Numbered from the stretch's first letter, positions 33,978 to 43,024 are shown. The stretch: DNA of 64,000 bases from Hyphomonas jannaschiana VP2 (GCF_000685215.1 NZ_ARYJ01000004.1:248001-312000), one strand, 5' to 3'. Made by a program: numbers and translations. Notes: a model not told the origin generated them from the letters alone.

Positions 33978-34429
33978 CAGACCAAACCGATGGAGGTACG
34001 CTCCACGACAAGGTGGGGCACGCCATCGCTCGTCTTGGTGAACGAAACCCCGGCGGAGGAGATCGTTATGGTGACCCGTTGGCGGAAGTTGGAGAAGCTC
34101 TCGAACTCGACCACATCGACAGGTTCGTCGAACTCCAGCGTGACTTCGAAGGCTGTGCCGCCCGCCATTTCGCGGACGGCCAGAACGCGGCCGTCAAAGG
34201 CCTGTTTCAGGTAACGGCCAGACACCTGGTCGCCGACCTGCAGCACCACTTCCGGCATGTTCGACAGGCGGGCCGAGGCCGTGTTCCAGTCGCGATAGCC
34301 GAGTTCCTTCGCCACGCATTCCAGCGCTTCGGAATGAGAGACGGGCGTTCCGGCTGCTGCCAGTTCCGCCCGCAATTCACGCGCACGGGCCTTGGCCTGG
34401 TCGCGATTTGAGATCGATAGATAAGACAT
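33977..34429 (-). CDS. Glyoxalase-related N-terminal domain protein
   Basis: The 150-residue protein begins with LSISNRDQAKARARELRAEL, AAAGTPVSHSEALECVAKEL and GYRDWNTASARL, a pattern characteristic of the glyoxalase-related (PF20066-like) helical domain. A beta-rich C-terminus follows (GDQVSGRYLKQAFDGRVLAV). The ATG at 34429 is preferred over 34438 because AAGGA is then 8 bases upstream. The role is unknown; these domains often precede a glyoxalase domain or act in stress or plasmid functions. It is coupled to the DUF1330 gene by a one-base overlap. Confidence 0.78.
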   Translation of the reverse strand: MSYLSISNRDQAKARARELRAELAAAGTPVSHSEALECVAKELGYRDWNTASARLSNMPEVVLQVGDQVSGRYLKQAFDGRVLAVREMAGGTAFEVTLEFDEPVDVVEFESFSNFRQRVTITISSAGVSFTKTSDGVPHLVVERTSIGLV

Positions 34430-34714
34430 CGGAATCATCCTTGTCCGGGCAGTCGCTTGTCAGCGGGGCTCGCCTTGCCGCGGGACTGCCGGATGGACCG
34501 GTGTTCCGTCGTTTTTCGTCGCGGCGTTCTCACGCCGGGGGATCTTCACCGTAAGACTTGCATCTTGCGAGCGGCAGGCGTCCCAGAGCCTGAGGGGCAC
34601 ATAATCCTTCCGGGGCGCAACGTCAATCATTGCCAACACGGAGAGGTTCGGGCACCTATTGGCATTCGGCGTGGCAATTCCTGTCCGCGCCCTGCATCAT
34701 TCAGGGGGTTATCC

Positions 34715-35092
34715 ATGAAACGTGGCCTGCAGGTCTTCCTTGGCGTTTTCTCGCTCATTCCGGTGATCTTTGCCTTGCTTGGTTTTCTGGGCGGGGCAGG
34801 GCGGTTGTCGCCCGACGGTGTCACCGTGGATCTCGACAATCAGTACCGGTACTTTTCCGGCATGTACCTTGTCGTCGCCTTTCTGCTCTGGTCGATCATT
34901 CCAGCCATTGAGAAACATGGCCGCACGCTGTTCCTGATCAGCGCGGCGATATTTATCGGCGGCCTTGGCCGGGTCGTGTCCTACATGACGATGGGCGCGC
35001 CCTCGCAGGACCTCGTCGTCGGCATGGGGATCGAACTGGTCGTGCCGGTGATCTTCATTGTGTGGCAGCGCGCGGTGGCCGCGAAGGCCTGA
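34715..35092 (+). CDS. DUF4345 family membrane protein
   Basis: The 125-residue protein has four predicted membrane helices (~5-28, 47-65, 70-88, 100-118) and the family segment VTVDLDNQYRYFSGMYLVVA. DUF4345 proteins are small inner-membrane proteins without assigned function. The ATG at 34715 starts the first helix. The 285-bp region between 34429 and 34715 holds no gene, only GC-rich short dyads and an AT-poor leader. A REP-like repeat follows the stop. Confidence 0.82.
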   Translation: MKRGLQVFLGVFSLIPVIFALLGFLGGAGRLSPDGVTVDLDNQYRYFSGMYLVVAFLLWSIIPAIEKHGRTLFLISAAIFIGGLGRVVSYMTMGAPSQDLVVGMGIELVVPVIFIVWQRAVAAKA

Positions 35093-35112
35093 CGCGAGAG
35101 AGAGACCGCAGG

Positions 35113-35242
35113 CCCCCTCCGACCGCATCGCGGCCACCTCCCCCGCTTCGCAGGGGAGGAAAAGCATGCCGCTCCCGGTCTTCCATCCTCCACCGCTTGC
35201 GGGGGAGGTGGCAGGCGGCGAAGCCGGCTGACGGAGGGGGGG
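35113..35242. repeat. 130-bp REP-like repeat, copy A
   Basis: Begins CCCCCTCCGACCGC and contains GGCCACCTCCCCCGCTTCGC with its inverted partner GCGGGGGAGGTGGCAGGCGG, ending GACGGAGGGGGGGA. An inverted copy (B) with strong identity lies at 41041-41173. Each copy is itself an imperfect palindrome. Confidence 0.85.
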
Positions 35243-35269
35243 ACGTACTTCCGGTCGGAAATACGGCTC

Positions 35270-36208
35270 CTACCGCCCGCACGCCTCACGGCCGACATCG
35301 TCTGCCTTGATCATGTCGGCCACGCGATAGGGCTCATCCGTGGCGAGCAGGACGAGGCCCTGCGCCGCCAGCGCGTCATACTCGCTGGCATCGCCATCGG
35401 CGAGATAGACATCGTCCAGCCGTTCGCCCGCGCGCCCCAGCGTGCCGAAGGCCGGTTCAACGCCGACCTTTGCCAGCCGTTCCCAGGCATAGGGTTTCGG
35501 TTCGTCCACGCCGGTCCACCCGATCAGACGGGTACGGTCCACGCCCCGCGCTTCCAGCTTCGCCACATCCCGGTCGCCAAAAGCGGAGGCCGTCATCATG
35601 AGGCCCGGATCAATGGCGGCGATCTCGGCGGCCTGGTCGTCATTGTAGGAGATGATGATCACATTCTCTGCCGCGTCCGTCGCTTTCACGGCAGCGGCGA
35701 TGTTGCGGAAACTGGTGGTCGGTTTCTTGTCCAGCTCCAGCACGGCGCCCGTCTGCTTCGCCCAGATCAGGGCGTCGGTCAGTTTCGGCGGATGGAAGCC
35801 GGTGCGCCGTCCGTCATTGTCCTCAAGTTCCAGTCCGCTCATGGTGGCCCAGTCCGTATCGGAGACATAGCCGGAGCCGGTCGTGGTGCGATTCAGCCGG
35901 TCGTCATGCATCAGGGTCAGCACGCCGTCCTTCGTTTCGGCGACATCGATCTCGAACACGCGGATGCCCTTGTCGAATCCATGCTGGAAGGTCTCGATCG
36001 CGTTTTCGGGAAATCCTGTGTCCGGTCCGCCGCGATGAGCCGCAATGACCATGCCGCCATTCTTGCGAAGGCAGTCAAAATATTCCGGCAAGGGGAGGGT
36101 GGGCGAAGAAATATTTGCGTTCTCCACGCCCGGCTGCGGACCAGCGGGGCCGGCTGCGCCGCAGGCTGCAACAGCCAGCGACATCACGGAAAATGCAAAT
36201 CTTTTCAT
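35270..36208 (-). CDS. glpQ: Glycerophosphodiester phosphodiesterase, lipoprotein
   Basis: The 312-residue protein has a lipoprotein signal (FAFSVMSLAVAAC, Cys ~16), so it is probably periplasmic or outer-membrane bound. The GDPD barrel shows VIAAHRGGPDTGFPENAIET with the catalytic His and Arg, FEIDVAETKDGVLTLMHDD with metal-binding Glu/Asp and the second His, and an internal AVLELDKKP. It would release glycerol 3-phosphate from deacylated phospholipids. The ATG at 36208 (MKRFAF) is chosen for the signal peptide. It is divergent from the acyl-CoA synthetase gene. Confidence 0.9.
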   Translation of the reverse strand: MKRFAFSVMSLAVAACGAAGPAGPQPGVENANISSPTLPLPEYFDCLRKNGGMVIAAHRGGPDTGFPENAIETFQHGFDKGIRVFEIDVAETKDGVLTLMHDDRLNRTTTGSGYVSDTDWATMSGLELEDNDGRRTGFHPPKLTDALIWAKQTGAVLELDKKPTTSFRNIAAAVKATDAAENVIIISYNDDQAAEIAAIDPGLMMTASAFGDRDVAKLEARGVDRTRLIGWTGVDEPKPYAWERLAKVGVEPAFGTLGRAGERLDDVYLADGDASEYDALAAQGLVLLATDEPYRVADMIKADDVGREACGR

Positions 36209-36309
36209 GGTGCGACCCTCAATTCCTTGCCTCGCGTCACCCGCGCGAATACACACACTTCGGTTACAGGACAATGACGCCACGGCAGGCGTCCAAAGGA
36301 GGACACGGC

Positions 36310-37935
36310 ATGAAAGGCCTGATGCAGGACTGGCAGCTCACAACGAACAAAATTCTCGAGCATGCCAAACGGGTCAATCCGACCCGTGAGATCGTCACGC
36401 GCCGCGTGGAAGGGAACATCGAGCGCATCACCTATGGCGACCTGTTCGACATGTCCAAGCAGGTGTCGACCGCGCTGAAGGATGAAGGTATCGGCCTCGG
36501 CGACCGTGTCGCCACGCTCGGCTGGAACTCCGAACGCCACATGGCTTCCTGGTATGGCGCGATGGGCATCGGCGCCGTGCTGCATACGGTGAATCCGCGC
36601 CTCCACCCGGAGCAGATCGCCTGGATCATCAACCATGCCGAAGACAAGGTCCTGATCTTCGACAAGACCTTCCTGCCCATCGTCGAGCAGATCAAGGACA
36701 CGATCCCGACGGTGAAGTCCTTCGTCATATATGCCGGCGCCGACACGATGCCGGAGAACACGCTGGGCGCCGTGCCTTTCGACATCTGGATCGATGGCCG
36801 CTCCACCAATGTGCGCTGGGGCGACTTCCCGGAAGATACCGCCTGCGGTCTCTGCTACACGTCCGGCACGACGGGCGACCCGAAAGGCGTGCTCTACTCG
36901 CACCGTTCCAACGTCCTGCACACGATGATCACCATGCAGCGCGATGCCATCGGCATGGGCGCGAACGATGTCGTGCTGCCGGTGGTGCCGATGTTCCACG
37001 CCAATGCCTGGGGCCTGACCTTCAGCTGCCCGGCGACCGGCGCCAACATGGTGATGCCCGGCGCGCAGATGGATGGCGCCTCGATCTACGAACTGCTCGA
37101 CACGGAGAAGGTGACGATCACCGCCGCCGTGCCAACCGTGTGGCTGATGCTGCTGACCCATTTGCAGCAGAACGATCTCAAACTGCCGCACCTGCAGAAG
37201 GTGATCATCGGCGGCTCGGCCGTGCCGGAGAAGATCCTGCGCGCCTTTGAGGAAGACTATGAAGTCGACGTCGTCCATGCCTGGGGCATGACCGAGACCT
37301 CGCCGCTCGGCACGCTGGGCACCCTGCCGCCGCACATGGTGAACGCCGACATCGACACCCGTATGGCGCAGAAGCTGAAGCAGGGCCGTCCGCCCTTCGG
37401 CGTCGAGCTGAAGATTGTCGATGATGAACATAATGATCTGGCCTGGGACGGTGAGACGTCCGGACGCCTTCTGGTCCGCGGACCGGGGATTGCGGCAGCC
37501 TACTTCAAGGGCGCCGGCGGGAATGTGCTGGATGCCGAAGGCTATTTCGACACCGGCGACGTCGCCAACATGGACGAGTACGGCACGATGCAGATTACCG
37601 ACCGTGCCAAGGACGTGATCAAGTCCGGCGGGGAGTGGATCTCTTCCATCGACATCGAGAACATCGCGGTTGGTCATCCCAAGGTCGCCAACGCCGCTGC
37701 CATCGGTGTCTACCACCCGAAATGGGACGAGCGTCCGCTGCTGATCATTCAGCCGGCTGAAGGCGAAAATCCGACCAAGGAGGAAATCTTCGCGGCGCTG
37801 GAAGGCAAGATCGCCAAATGGTGGACCCCGGATGACATCGCCTTCGTGGACTCCATCCCGCTCGGCGCAACCGGCAAGATCAACAAGCTGGCCCTGCGCG
37901 ATACGTTCAAGGACTACAAGTTGCCGACGGCGTAA
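36310..37935 (+). CDS. Acyl-CoA synthetase (AMP-forming)
   Basis: The 541-residue enzyme activates a fatty or aryl acid as acyl-AMP and transfers it to CoA. ANL-superfamily motifs are in place: A3/A5 [16 protein letters not shown] near 195, [29 protein letters not shown], and the C-terminal catalytic Lys in [13 protein letters not shown]. The layout fits medium- or long-chain acyl-CoA ligases (FadD3/AlkK-like). ATG at 36310 follows AAAGGAGG. It is separated by 5 bases from the SDR gene behind it, implying one operon; the long frame opening at 36115 has no ribosome site. Confidence 0.94.
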   Translation: MKGLMQDWQLTTNKILEHAKRVNPTREIVTRRVEGNIERITYGDLFDMSKQVSTALKDEGIGLGDRVATLGWNSERHMASWYGAMGIGAVLHTVNPRLHPEQIAWIINHAEDKVLIFDKTFLPIVEQIKDTIPTVKSFVIYAGADTMPENTLGAVPFDIWIDGRSTNVRWGDFPEDTACGLCYTSGTTGDPKGVLYSHRSNVLHTMITMQRDAIGMGANDVVLPVVPMFHANAWGLTFSCPATGANMVMPGAQMDGASIYELLDTEKVTITAAVPTVWLMLLTHLQQNDLKLPHLQKVIIGGSAVPEKILRAFEEDYEVDVVHAWGMTETSPLGTLGTLPPHMVNADIDTRMAQKLKQGRPPFGVELKIVDDEHNDLAWDGETSGRLLVRGPGIAAAYFKGAGGNVLDAEGYFDTGDVANMDEYGTMQITDRAKDVIKSGGEWISSIDIENIAVGHPKVANAAAIGVYHPKWDERPLLIIQPAEGENPTKEEIFAALEGKIAKWWTPDDIAFVDSIPLGATGKINKLALRDTFKDYKLPTA

Positions 37936-37940
37936 GCATC

Positions 37941-38714
37941 ATGGATCTTGGTCTGACAGATAAGGTGGTCTTTGTTGCCGGCGCGAGCCGCGGCATCGGC
38001 CTTGGGATTGTCGAAGCCCTTCTGGCCGAAGGGGCCAAGGTCGCCATGGCGGCACGCGGGGCAGAGGCGCTGGAGGAACAGCGCGCCCGCCTCGCCGCCC
38101 AATATGGCGAGCACAAGGTCTGGGCCCGGGCAGGGGATCTGCGCGACTCGAAAACCATCGACGAGATGGTCGAGGCGATCGAGCATGAGTTCGACCCGCT
38201 CTGGGGCTCGGTCGCCAATGTCGGCCTGCACCCGTGTCCGCCCGGCTATGAGGTGGACGACGAGACCTGGACGGCCGGCCTGCAGCAGAATCTCGACAGC
38301 GCCTTCCGTCTTGCCCGCTCATCGCTCCGCAAGATGGAGCCGCGCGGCGAGGGCTCGATCCTGATGATCTCGTCCATTGCCGGTCTTGGCGCGCTCGGCA
38401 CGCCAGTCACCTATGGCACGTCGAAAGCGGCAATGAACCATCTCGCCAAGGAACTCGCCCGCGTGGCGGGGCCGTCCGGCGTGCGGGTGAATGCGATTGC
38501 GCCGGGCAATATCATCTTCCCGGGCGGGGACTGGGAAGAGCGCTCCACCGGCCCGCGCGGCGATGCGTGGACCCGCTGGATCCGCCGCGAAGTGCCGCTG
38601 CAGCGTTTCGGACGGCCGGACGAGATCGGCTCTGCCGCCGCCTACCTGCTGAGCCCGCTGGCGAGCTTCATCACCGGCGCCATCCTGCCGGTGGACGGCG
38701 GCCAGACAAAGTAG
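37941..38714 (+). CDS. SDR-family oxidoreductase
   Basis: Classical SDR of 257 residues downstream of the acyl-CoA synthetase. Cofactor motif [11 protein letters not shown] at ~13, then VANVGLHPC in place of the usual NNAG, Ser in LMISSIAG and catalytic YGTSK with Lys. It ends [14 protein letters not shown], typical of FabG-like reductases. The missing NNAG motif may lower structural order around the coenzyme but is seen in other SDRs. It probably reduces or oxidises an acyl or hydroxy compound from the linked synthetase pathway, an inference from operon structure. Confidence 0.9.
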   Translation: MDLGLTDKVVFVAGASRGIGLGIVEALLAEGAKVAMAARGAEALEEQRARLAAQYGEHKVWARAGDLRDSKTIDEMVEAIEHEFDPLWGSVANVGLHPCPPGYEVDDETWTAGLQQNLDSAFRLARSSLRKMEPRGEGSILMISSIAGLGALGTPVTYGTSKAAMNHLAKELARVAGPSGVRVNAIAPGNIIFPGGDWEERSTGPRGDAWTRWIRREVPLQRFGRPDEIGSAAAYLLSPLASFITGAILPVDGGQTK

Positions 38715-38732
38715 GCATTGGCGAAGTAGGCC

Positions 38733-39149
38733 TCAGCCCTCGTCGGTCACATGGATCGACGGGTCAGGCTCCTGAATGCTGATGAGATAGCTCAGCAACA
38801 GATCGGTGCTTTTCGGCCCGAACTGGAATTGCGGCATCTCCGGATGGCCGACCTTCAGCCCGTCGCGGAAATCCTCGGCCAGCGCGTCGCCGTCATAGTC
38901 GGCCAGAATATAGCGCAGGGCCGGGGCATCCGTGCGCCGGGCGTCTTCCTTGTCGATGCCGTGGCAGTCGGCACATTGGGAGGAGGCGACCTGACGGCCA
39001 AGCGCGATTTCCTCGGCCACGGGCAGGCCGGTCAGGCCCAGGTTTTCCTGTGCCTGAACCTCGGCAATTTCGGCTTCATAGGGCGATGCCTGCACGCAGC
39101 CCATCAGGGGCAGAGACAGCGGAATAAGGGCATAGACCAGGCGGCGCAT
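38733..39149 (-). CDS. c-type cytochrome lipoprotein (copy 1)
   Basis: The 138-residue protein has a lipobox signal (LVYALIPLSLPLMGC, Cys ~17) and a haem-binding CADCH motif near 61. The C-terminal half LKVGHPEMPQFQFGP supplies the Met axial ligand (MPQF). The ATG at 39149 gives the signal; the longer frame lacks it. It sits downstream of a close paralogue (39280-39636) on the same strand. Such short monohaem cytochromes accept electrons from periplasmic dehydrogenases. The redox partner is not identifiable here. Confidence 0.88.
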   Translation of the reverse strand: MRRLVYALIPLSLPLMGCVQASPYEAEIAEVQAQENLGLTGLPVAEEIALGRQVASSQCADCHGIDKEDARRTDAPALRYILADYDGDALAEDFRDGLKVGHPEMPQFQFGPKSTDLLLSYLISIQEPDPSIHVTDEG

Positions 39150-39279
39150 GGCGCTCTCCTTTACCAGAATAGCGGCCATGATCGCGCGATGCGGCGCCGA
39201 ACGCAATTCGTGAATGTTACGGATTGGCCCCGGGTGCAGTTTCAGCCGGGGCGCTCCGGCCCGTCACGGCCCGTCACGG

Positions 39280-39636
39280 TCAGCCGTCTGCGGGCTCAGG
39301 CTCCTGAATGCTCTTCAGATAGGTCAGCAGCACATCGGCGCCGAGCGGCCCGAAATGGAATTGCGGCATGTCCGGGTGGCCGACCTTCAGGCCTTCCTCG
39401 AAATTCTCGTGAAGCGTGTCGGCATCATAATTGTTCAGCACATGGCGCAGGGCCGGCGTATCGGCACGCAGCGCGTCCTGCTGGTCAAGGCCGTGACAGT
39501 TCGCGCAGACGGCGGATGCGACGCCGCGGCCTTCGTCGATCTGCTGTGACAGCGGGGCCTTCTGGGACTCCCGGATTTCCATCGCCTCGCATCCGGCGAG
39601 CGCAAGCGGAATGAGAATGATACTCAGTTTACGCAT
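39280..39636 (-). CDS. c-type cytochrome lipoprotein (copy 2)
   Basis: The 118-residue protein begins with a lipoprotein signal (LSIILIPLALAGC, Cys 16) and has one haem motif CANCH near 47. The C-terminus FEEGLKVGHPDMPQFHFGP closely matches the neighbouring copy at 38733-39149, and both end YL-x-SIQEPxP, indicating tandem duplication. Axial Met is in MPQF. The 130-bp spacer between the copies has no other gene. Its role is likely electron transfer at the outer face of the inner membrane or on the outer membrane. Confidence 0.9.
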   Translation of the reverse strand: MRKLSIILIPLALAGCEAMEIRESQKAPLSQQIDEGRGVASAVCANCHGLDQQDALRADTPALRHVLNNYDADTLHENFEEGLKVGHPDMPQFHFGPLGADVLLTYLKSIQEPEPADG

Positions 39637-39755
39637 GATGTTACCTCCCGTTTTTTATTGGGGGGAGTGTCTCAGAGAAACCACTTTCCGGCAATTGAGG
39701 AGATTTACGGGGTGGGGGATGGGAGTTCAGCTTCCACCCTGCCGTAAACCGCTCA

Positions 39756-39777
39756 TGATCCGCCATAGTCCGGTATG
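39756..39777. other. 22-bp sequence shared with the monooxygenase gene
   Basis: This intergenic segment (starting TGATCCGCCATAGTCC) is identical over 22 bases to 60091-60112 inside the flavin monooxygenase gene, and matches 26 of 27 when extended right. It also lies between GATCATG-type dyads. A plus-strand transcript of this region would be antisense to the monooxygenase mRNA. Confidence 0.75.
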
Positions 39778-39842
39778 ATCATGGCAAGTCATGCAGGGGT
39801 ATGTGCGTGCAAGAAAGTCGTGTTTAGGATGGCGGCACAGCT

Positions 39843-39871
39843 GGTGGGTATCGGCTTCGCCTCAACCCACC
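39843..39871. repeat. Hairpin repeat flanking an AT-rich gene, left copy
   Basis: GGTGGGT (39843-39849) pairs with ACCCACC (39865-39871) around ATC-GGCTTCGCC-TCA, a 29-base hairpin. Its partner, in the opposite orientation, is at 40275-40301. The two flank the AT-rich gene at 39894-40241. Confidence 0.85.
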
Positions 39872-39893
39872 TTACGTTTGCTGAGGGCTAAAA

Positions 39894-40241
39894 ATGAACG
39901 AAGACAAAGGTATTCGTGTTGAACAGCTGGTGGAAGATATGTCGGCATTCATCGCTCTTGAAAGGAACAGCGATTATTCTGATCGGGAGTTGAACGAACT
40001 TTATGATTTAGCCTTGTCTCTTCGCAAAAAAATTGGAACCTGCGAATTTGCAAATGCAATTCCATACGCGCTGTGGCGGGTTCTTGGAAACATAGACTTT
40101 GGTGCGATCAAGCGAGAGTATAGAAGTTGGATACTCGATGATGCGGAGACTGTTATTAAGCGAATGAAGGATCTGCCTCCAGATAAGTGGTCATCCCTTT
40201 CAGGGAAGACGGGCGTGACACATACAAATTCTGGAGATTAG
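39894..40241 (+). CDS. AT-rich hypothetical protein between hairpin repeats
   Basis: The 115-residue protein is soluble and mostly helical, with Tyr/Lys/Asp-rich stretches such as NELYDLALSLRKKIG. No motif of a known toxin, antitoxin or enzyme is recognised. Its base composition is far more AT-rich than surrounding genes, and codon use includes many AT-ending codons. Inverted hairpin repeats lie 22 bases before its start and 33 after its stop. These traits suggest recent transfer as a small cassette. A ribosome site is weak (GAGGGC ten bases upstream). Confidence 0.6.
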   Translation: MNEDKGIRVEQLVEDMSAFIALERNSDYSDRELNELYDLALSLRKKIGTCEFANAIPYALWRVLGNIDFGAIKREYRSWILDDAETVIKRMKDLPPDKWSSLSGKTGVTHTNSGD

Positions 40242-40274
40242 CGTCAGAGGACGAGTTATCGGAGTGGCAAAGTG

Positions 40275-40301
40275 GGTGGGTTGAGCGAAGCGATACCCAC
40301 C
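40275..40301. repeat. Hairpin repeat flanking an AT-rich gene, right copy
   Basis: GGTGGGT (40275-40281) pairs with ACCCACC (40295-40301) around a GAGCGAAGCG-type loop. It is the reverse complement of the left copy (39843-39871), differing by about two inserted bases in the loop. Similar GGTGGGTT...ACCCACC elements are scattered in many proteobacteria. Confidence 0.85.
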
Positions 40302-40385
40302 AGTGCATGCCCGGACTTGTTACACAGCGCGCGAAAAGCCGGCCGTTCTATCCCCCGGATAACGTCCCATGGCACTCTTCCCGCC

Positions 40386-40976
40386 ATGACAGACTGCACC
40401 GATTTTTTCTCTCAGGCCTTTTACACGATCGCCCGCGCCATTGCGGAGGCGGGCGTGAATGTGGACCTGTTCAAGAATCCTCAGACGATTGCCAAATCGG
40501 TGAACCGGCGCGTGCGGGCGGAGCTGAAGCGGCTGGCCGTTCTGCTCCGCCGTCTGATTTTTCTGGAAGCCTTGCAGATGGAACTGGCCCCGCTGACGCC
40601 CCGCATCGGCAGCAATTATTACGAGCCGAAGAAGCCGGATGCAGAGTACCGCTACATCTTCACCATGGTGCCAGCGCCATCGCGTCCATGCCCGCACTTT
40701 CTGAAAGGGCCTGTCATTGTGCCGACGCGCGGCCCTGTCCCGGCCGCACCGCTGATCGCCCGCTGGAATGCCATGCTCGACACACTGAAGCATCACAAAC
40801 GCCGGGCAAGATGCCTCGCCCGCACGATCCAGCGTTGGCAGGCGGCAGGCGAAGCCCGGCCCCACGTGCCGCCGATCCCCAACACGCACCGCATGCCGGC
40901 TGACTTGGGCCTCGTCTCGGGCGGGCTGACGGTGCAGCTGAACGACGCGCTGAAACGCTGGCCGGATTCGAGTTGA
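40386..40976 (+). CDS. Conserved hypothetical protein, 196 aa
   Basis: The product begins MTDCTDFFSQAFYTIARAI and is basic, with a helical Arg/Leu-rich segment RVRAELKRLAVLLRRLIFLE and a Pro-rich linker in the middle (PAPSRPCPHFLKGPVIVPTR). No catalytic motif is recognised. The ATG at 40386 was chosen because the right-hand hairpin repeat lies inside the longer upstream frame. Composition is GC-rich like the chromosome, so it is distinct from the AT-rich gene before it. It may be lineage-specific. Confidence 0.6.
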   Translation: MTDCTDFFSQAFYTIARAIAEAGVNVDLFKNPQTIAKSVNRRVRAELKRLAVLLRRLIFLEALQMELAPLTPRIGSNYYEPKKPDAEYRYIFTMVPAPSRPCPHFLKGPVIVPTRGPVPAAPLIARWNAMLDTLKHHKRRARCLARTIQRWQAAGEARPHVPPIPNTHRMPADLGLVSGGLTVQLNDALKRWPDSS

Positions 40977-41040
40977 GCCTCGCCACAATCAGCAAACTTG
41001 CCGGAGCGCGACACGCGTTTCCGGCCGCACGTGCTGCTTT

Positions 41041-41173
41041 CCCCCCCCTCCGTCAGCCGGCTATGCCGTCTGCCACCTCCCCCGCAAGCGGTGGAGGATA
41101 CTCCTGCCGCACGTTCCGGACTCATCCTCCCCTGCGAAGCGGGGGAGGTGGCCGCGAAGCGGTCGGAGGGGGG
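41041..41173. repeat. 133-bp REP-like repeat, copy B, with 302-bp gene-free spacer
   Basis: Opposite orientation to copy A at 35113-35242. It begins CCCCCCCCTCCGTCAGCCGG and contains the same CCACCTCCCCCGC...GCGGGGGAGGTGG stem and ends with CGGTCGGAGGGG. It occupies most of the 40977-41278 spacer between the 196-aa gene and the DUF1499 gene, where no ORF with coding signal is seen. Confidence 0.85.
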
Positions 41174-41278
41174 ATGCGGTGTCTGCAGTCTCACCCTCAC
41201 GCAGGATTGATCCATCAGGGGCGACAAAAACGTATAGGCGCTGTATGCCTCGGCAGGACAACAGGGAGAGGGAAGCCC

Positions 41279-42145
41279 ATGACCCATTCGGACCAGAGCG
41301 GTGGTTGGCGCGGTAAATTTTCGCTTTTTGCGCTCGCCTTCGCGATTTTCGGAGCCCTCTGGTTCTTCATAGCGGCCGGGGGCACCAAGCTCGGCCTGTG
41401 GGACTGGCGCACCGGGTTCGGCACGCTGACCATGGGATGGGGTCCCAAAATCGTGATGACGGCGCTGGCTGTCTCGATGATCGCGCTCCTCGTGTCGCTG
41501 GTCGCGGCGCCGCGCAAACGGCCCTTCATCCTGGCGCTGGCGGCCCTGCTGGTCGCGGGCCTGTCCATGGGGCGCCTCTTCGCTGCGCGCGAGAACGCCA
41601 AGCGCCTGCCGCCGCTGCACGACATCCAGACCGACTGGGCAAACCCGATCATGCCGACCCCGGCGCTCCTCTCCGCCCGGGCCTCGACCGGGGCCTATAA
41701 TGAGATCGAGGCAGCGCCGGTCATCGCCGAGGGTGCCAAGGGCAACTGGCCGGGCATGGAAGGCCGCCTCGTCTCGGAAGTGCAGGAAGAGGCCGAGTTC
41801 GACCCAGACCGCCAGAAAAAGGAAGTCTCTGCGCCGTATCCGCATCTCGAAACCGTGGTGCTGCCGTCGGTGCCGTTCGACATGGCCTATCAGGCGGCGC
41901 TGGAAACGGTGAACGCGAAGGGCTGGACCATCGTCACGGCCGAACCGCAGGAAGGCCGCATCGAAGCGACCGATACGACCTTCTGGTTCGAGTTCAAGGA
42001 TGACGTCATGATCCGCGTCCTGCCGGAAGGCGAAAGCGGATCCCGTGTGGATGTCCGTTCGGTCAGCCGCGTGGGCCTGTCGGACCTTGGCGCCAATGCC
42101 AAGCGCGTGAAGCTGTTCCTCGAAGACTTCGAAGCGCGGCTCTAG
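41279..42145 (+). CDS. DUF1499 family membrane protein
   Basis: The 288-residue protein has three membrane helices in the N-terminal third (~15-34, 57-79, 84-102), then a DUF1499 domain: LPPLHDIQTDWANPI near 110, and SVPFDMAYQAALETVNAKGW with FWFEFKDDVMIRVLPE. DUF1499 proteins are membrane-associated or secreted, with no biochemical function known. GGAAGCCC precedes the ATG by about 3 bases. It converges on the alpha/beta-hydrolase gene, whose stop is 6 bases away. Confidence 0.88.
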   Translation: MTHSDQSGGWRGKFSLFALAFAIFGALWFFIAAGGTKLGLWDWRTGFGTLTMGWGPKIVMTALAVSMIALLVSLVAAPRKRPFILALAALLVAGLSMGRLFAARENAKRLPPLHDIQTDWANPIMPTPALLSARASTGAYNEIEAAPVIAEGAKGNWPGMEGRLVSEVQEEAEFDPDRQKKEVSAPYPHLETVVLPSVPFDMAYQAALETVNAKGWTIVTAEPQEGRIEATDTTFWFEFKDDVMIRVLPEGESGSRVDVRSVSRVGLSDLGANAKRVKLFLEDFEARL

Positions 42146-42151
42146 CGCCCT

Positions 42152-43024
42152 TCATTCAGCAAGGGCTTGGCGCCCTTCGTTCAGAAAGGCGATGATCGCC
42201 TCCGGCAGGGCCGGGTCACCCACGGCGGACACATGGGTGCCGGTGATCTGCTTGTACCGCGCGCCGGGGATGATCTCGGCCAGCGCCGCGCCGGAGCCAT
42301 TGTCCGTGTCTTGATCACCGGTGATGACCAGGACCGGCAGGTCGAACGTCTCCAGCAGGTCGCGTCCGGTATAAATCCGGGCCGACAGCGCGCCGAGATA
42401 GCCCTCCAGCGTGCCGCCGCTGGCTTTCGCCCGGGCAAGGATGGCCTTGGCTGCGGGCGTGTCTTCTCCGCGCATGGCGGCTTCGATGGCAGCGCGGAAG
42501 CCGTCATTGCGGCTGGAATTGCTCTCGTCCGCCACAGAGTCCCCGACGCCGCCCAGCACCAGGCGGCCGCTGGAGCGGGACAGGAGCTCGTAGCGCAGCG
42601 CACTGATCGCGCCCATGGAATAGCCAACCACCGCATAAGGTTCGGTGCCCAGATGTTTCATCAGCGCGATCTGGTCACGGGCAATGGCATCGCGGGGCCA
42701 GCTGGCCGGATCGTCCGGCACCGGTGAGGCGCCATGGCCCCGCATGTCCGGCGCGATGACGCGATAACCGGCGTCCGCGATCTTTTGCGCCACGCCGGGC
42801 CGGACCCAGTTCAGGTCCGCATTCGCCGTGAAGCCGTGGAGCAGCAGAACGACCGGCCCGTCGCCAAGCTCGAGATAGGAAAGGGTCGTGCCGTCGAACG
42901 ACTGGAAGGTGTGGGTCTCTGGGGCGGTCATGGCGGTCTCCACAGGCGGGGAGGCGCACGCGGCGGGCGCAGCTGCCAGCGCAAGGCTGAGCAGGACAGC
43001 GCTGATCGCTGCTTTCGGGTGCAT
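42152..43024 (-). CDS. Secreted alpha/beta-hydrolase
   Basis: The 290-residue protein has an N-terminal signal (residues ~4-26, lipobox-like APAAC) and an alpha/beta-hydrolase core: oxyanion HGFTANADLNW, strand PDMRGHGAS, nucleophile elbow GYSMGAIS, an acid in ITGDQDTDN and the final His in GTHVSAVG. This fits lipase/haloalkane-dehalogenase-type hydrolases. The ATG at 43024 has GGGAGGA upstream. It follows the LysR gene on the same strand with 61 bp between them, so it may be in that transcript. The substrate is unknown. Confidence 0.9.
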   Translation of the reverse strand: MHPKAAISAVLLSLALAAAPAACASPPVETAMTAPETHTFQSFDGTTLSYLELGDGPVVLLLHGFTANADLNWVRPGVAQKIADAGYRVIAPDMRGHGASPVPDDPASWPRDAIARDQIALMKHLGTEPYAVVGYSMGAISALRYELLSRSSGRLVLGGVGDSVADESNSSRNDGFRAAIEAAMRGEDTPAAKAILARAKASGGTLEGYLGALSARIYTGRDLLETFDLPVLVITGDQDTDNGSGAALAEIIPGARYKQITGTHVSAVGDPALPEAIIAFLNEGRQALAE

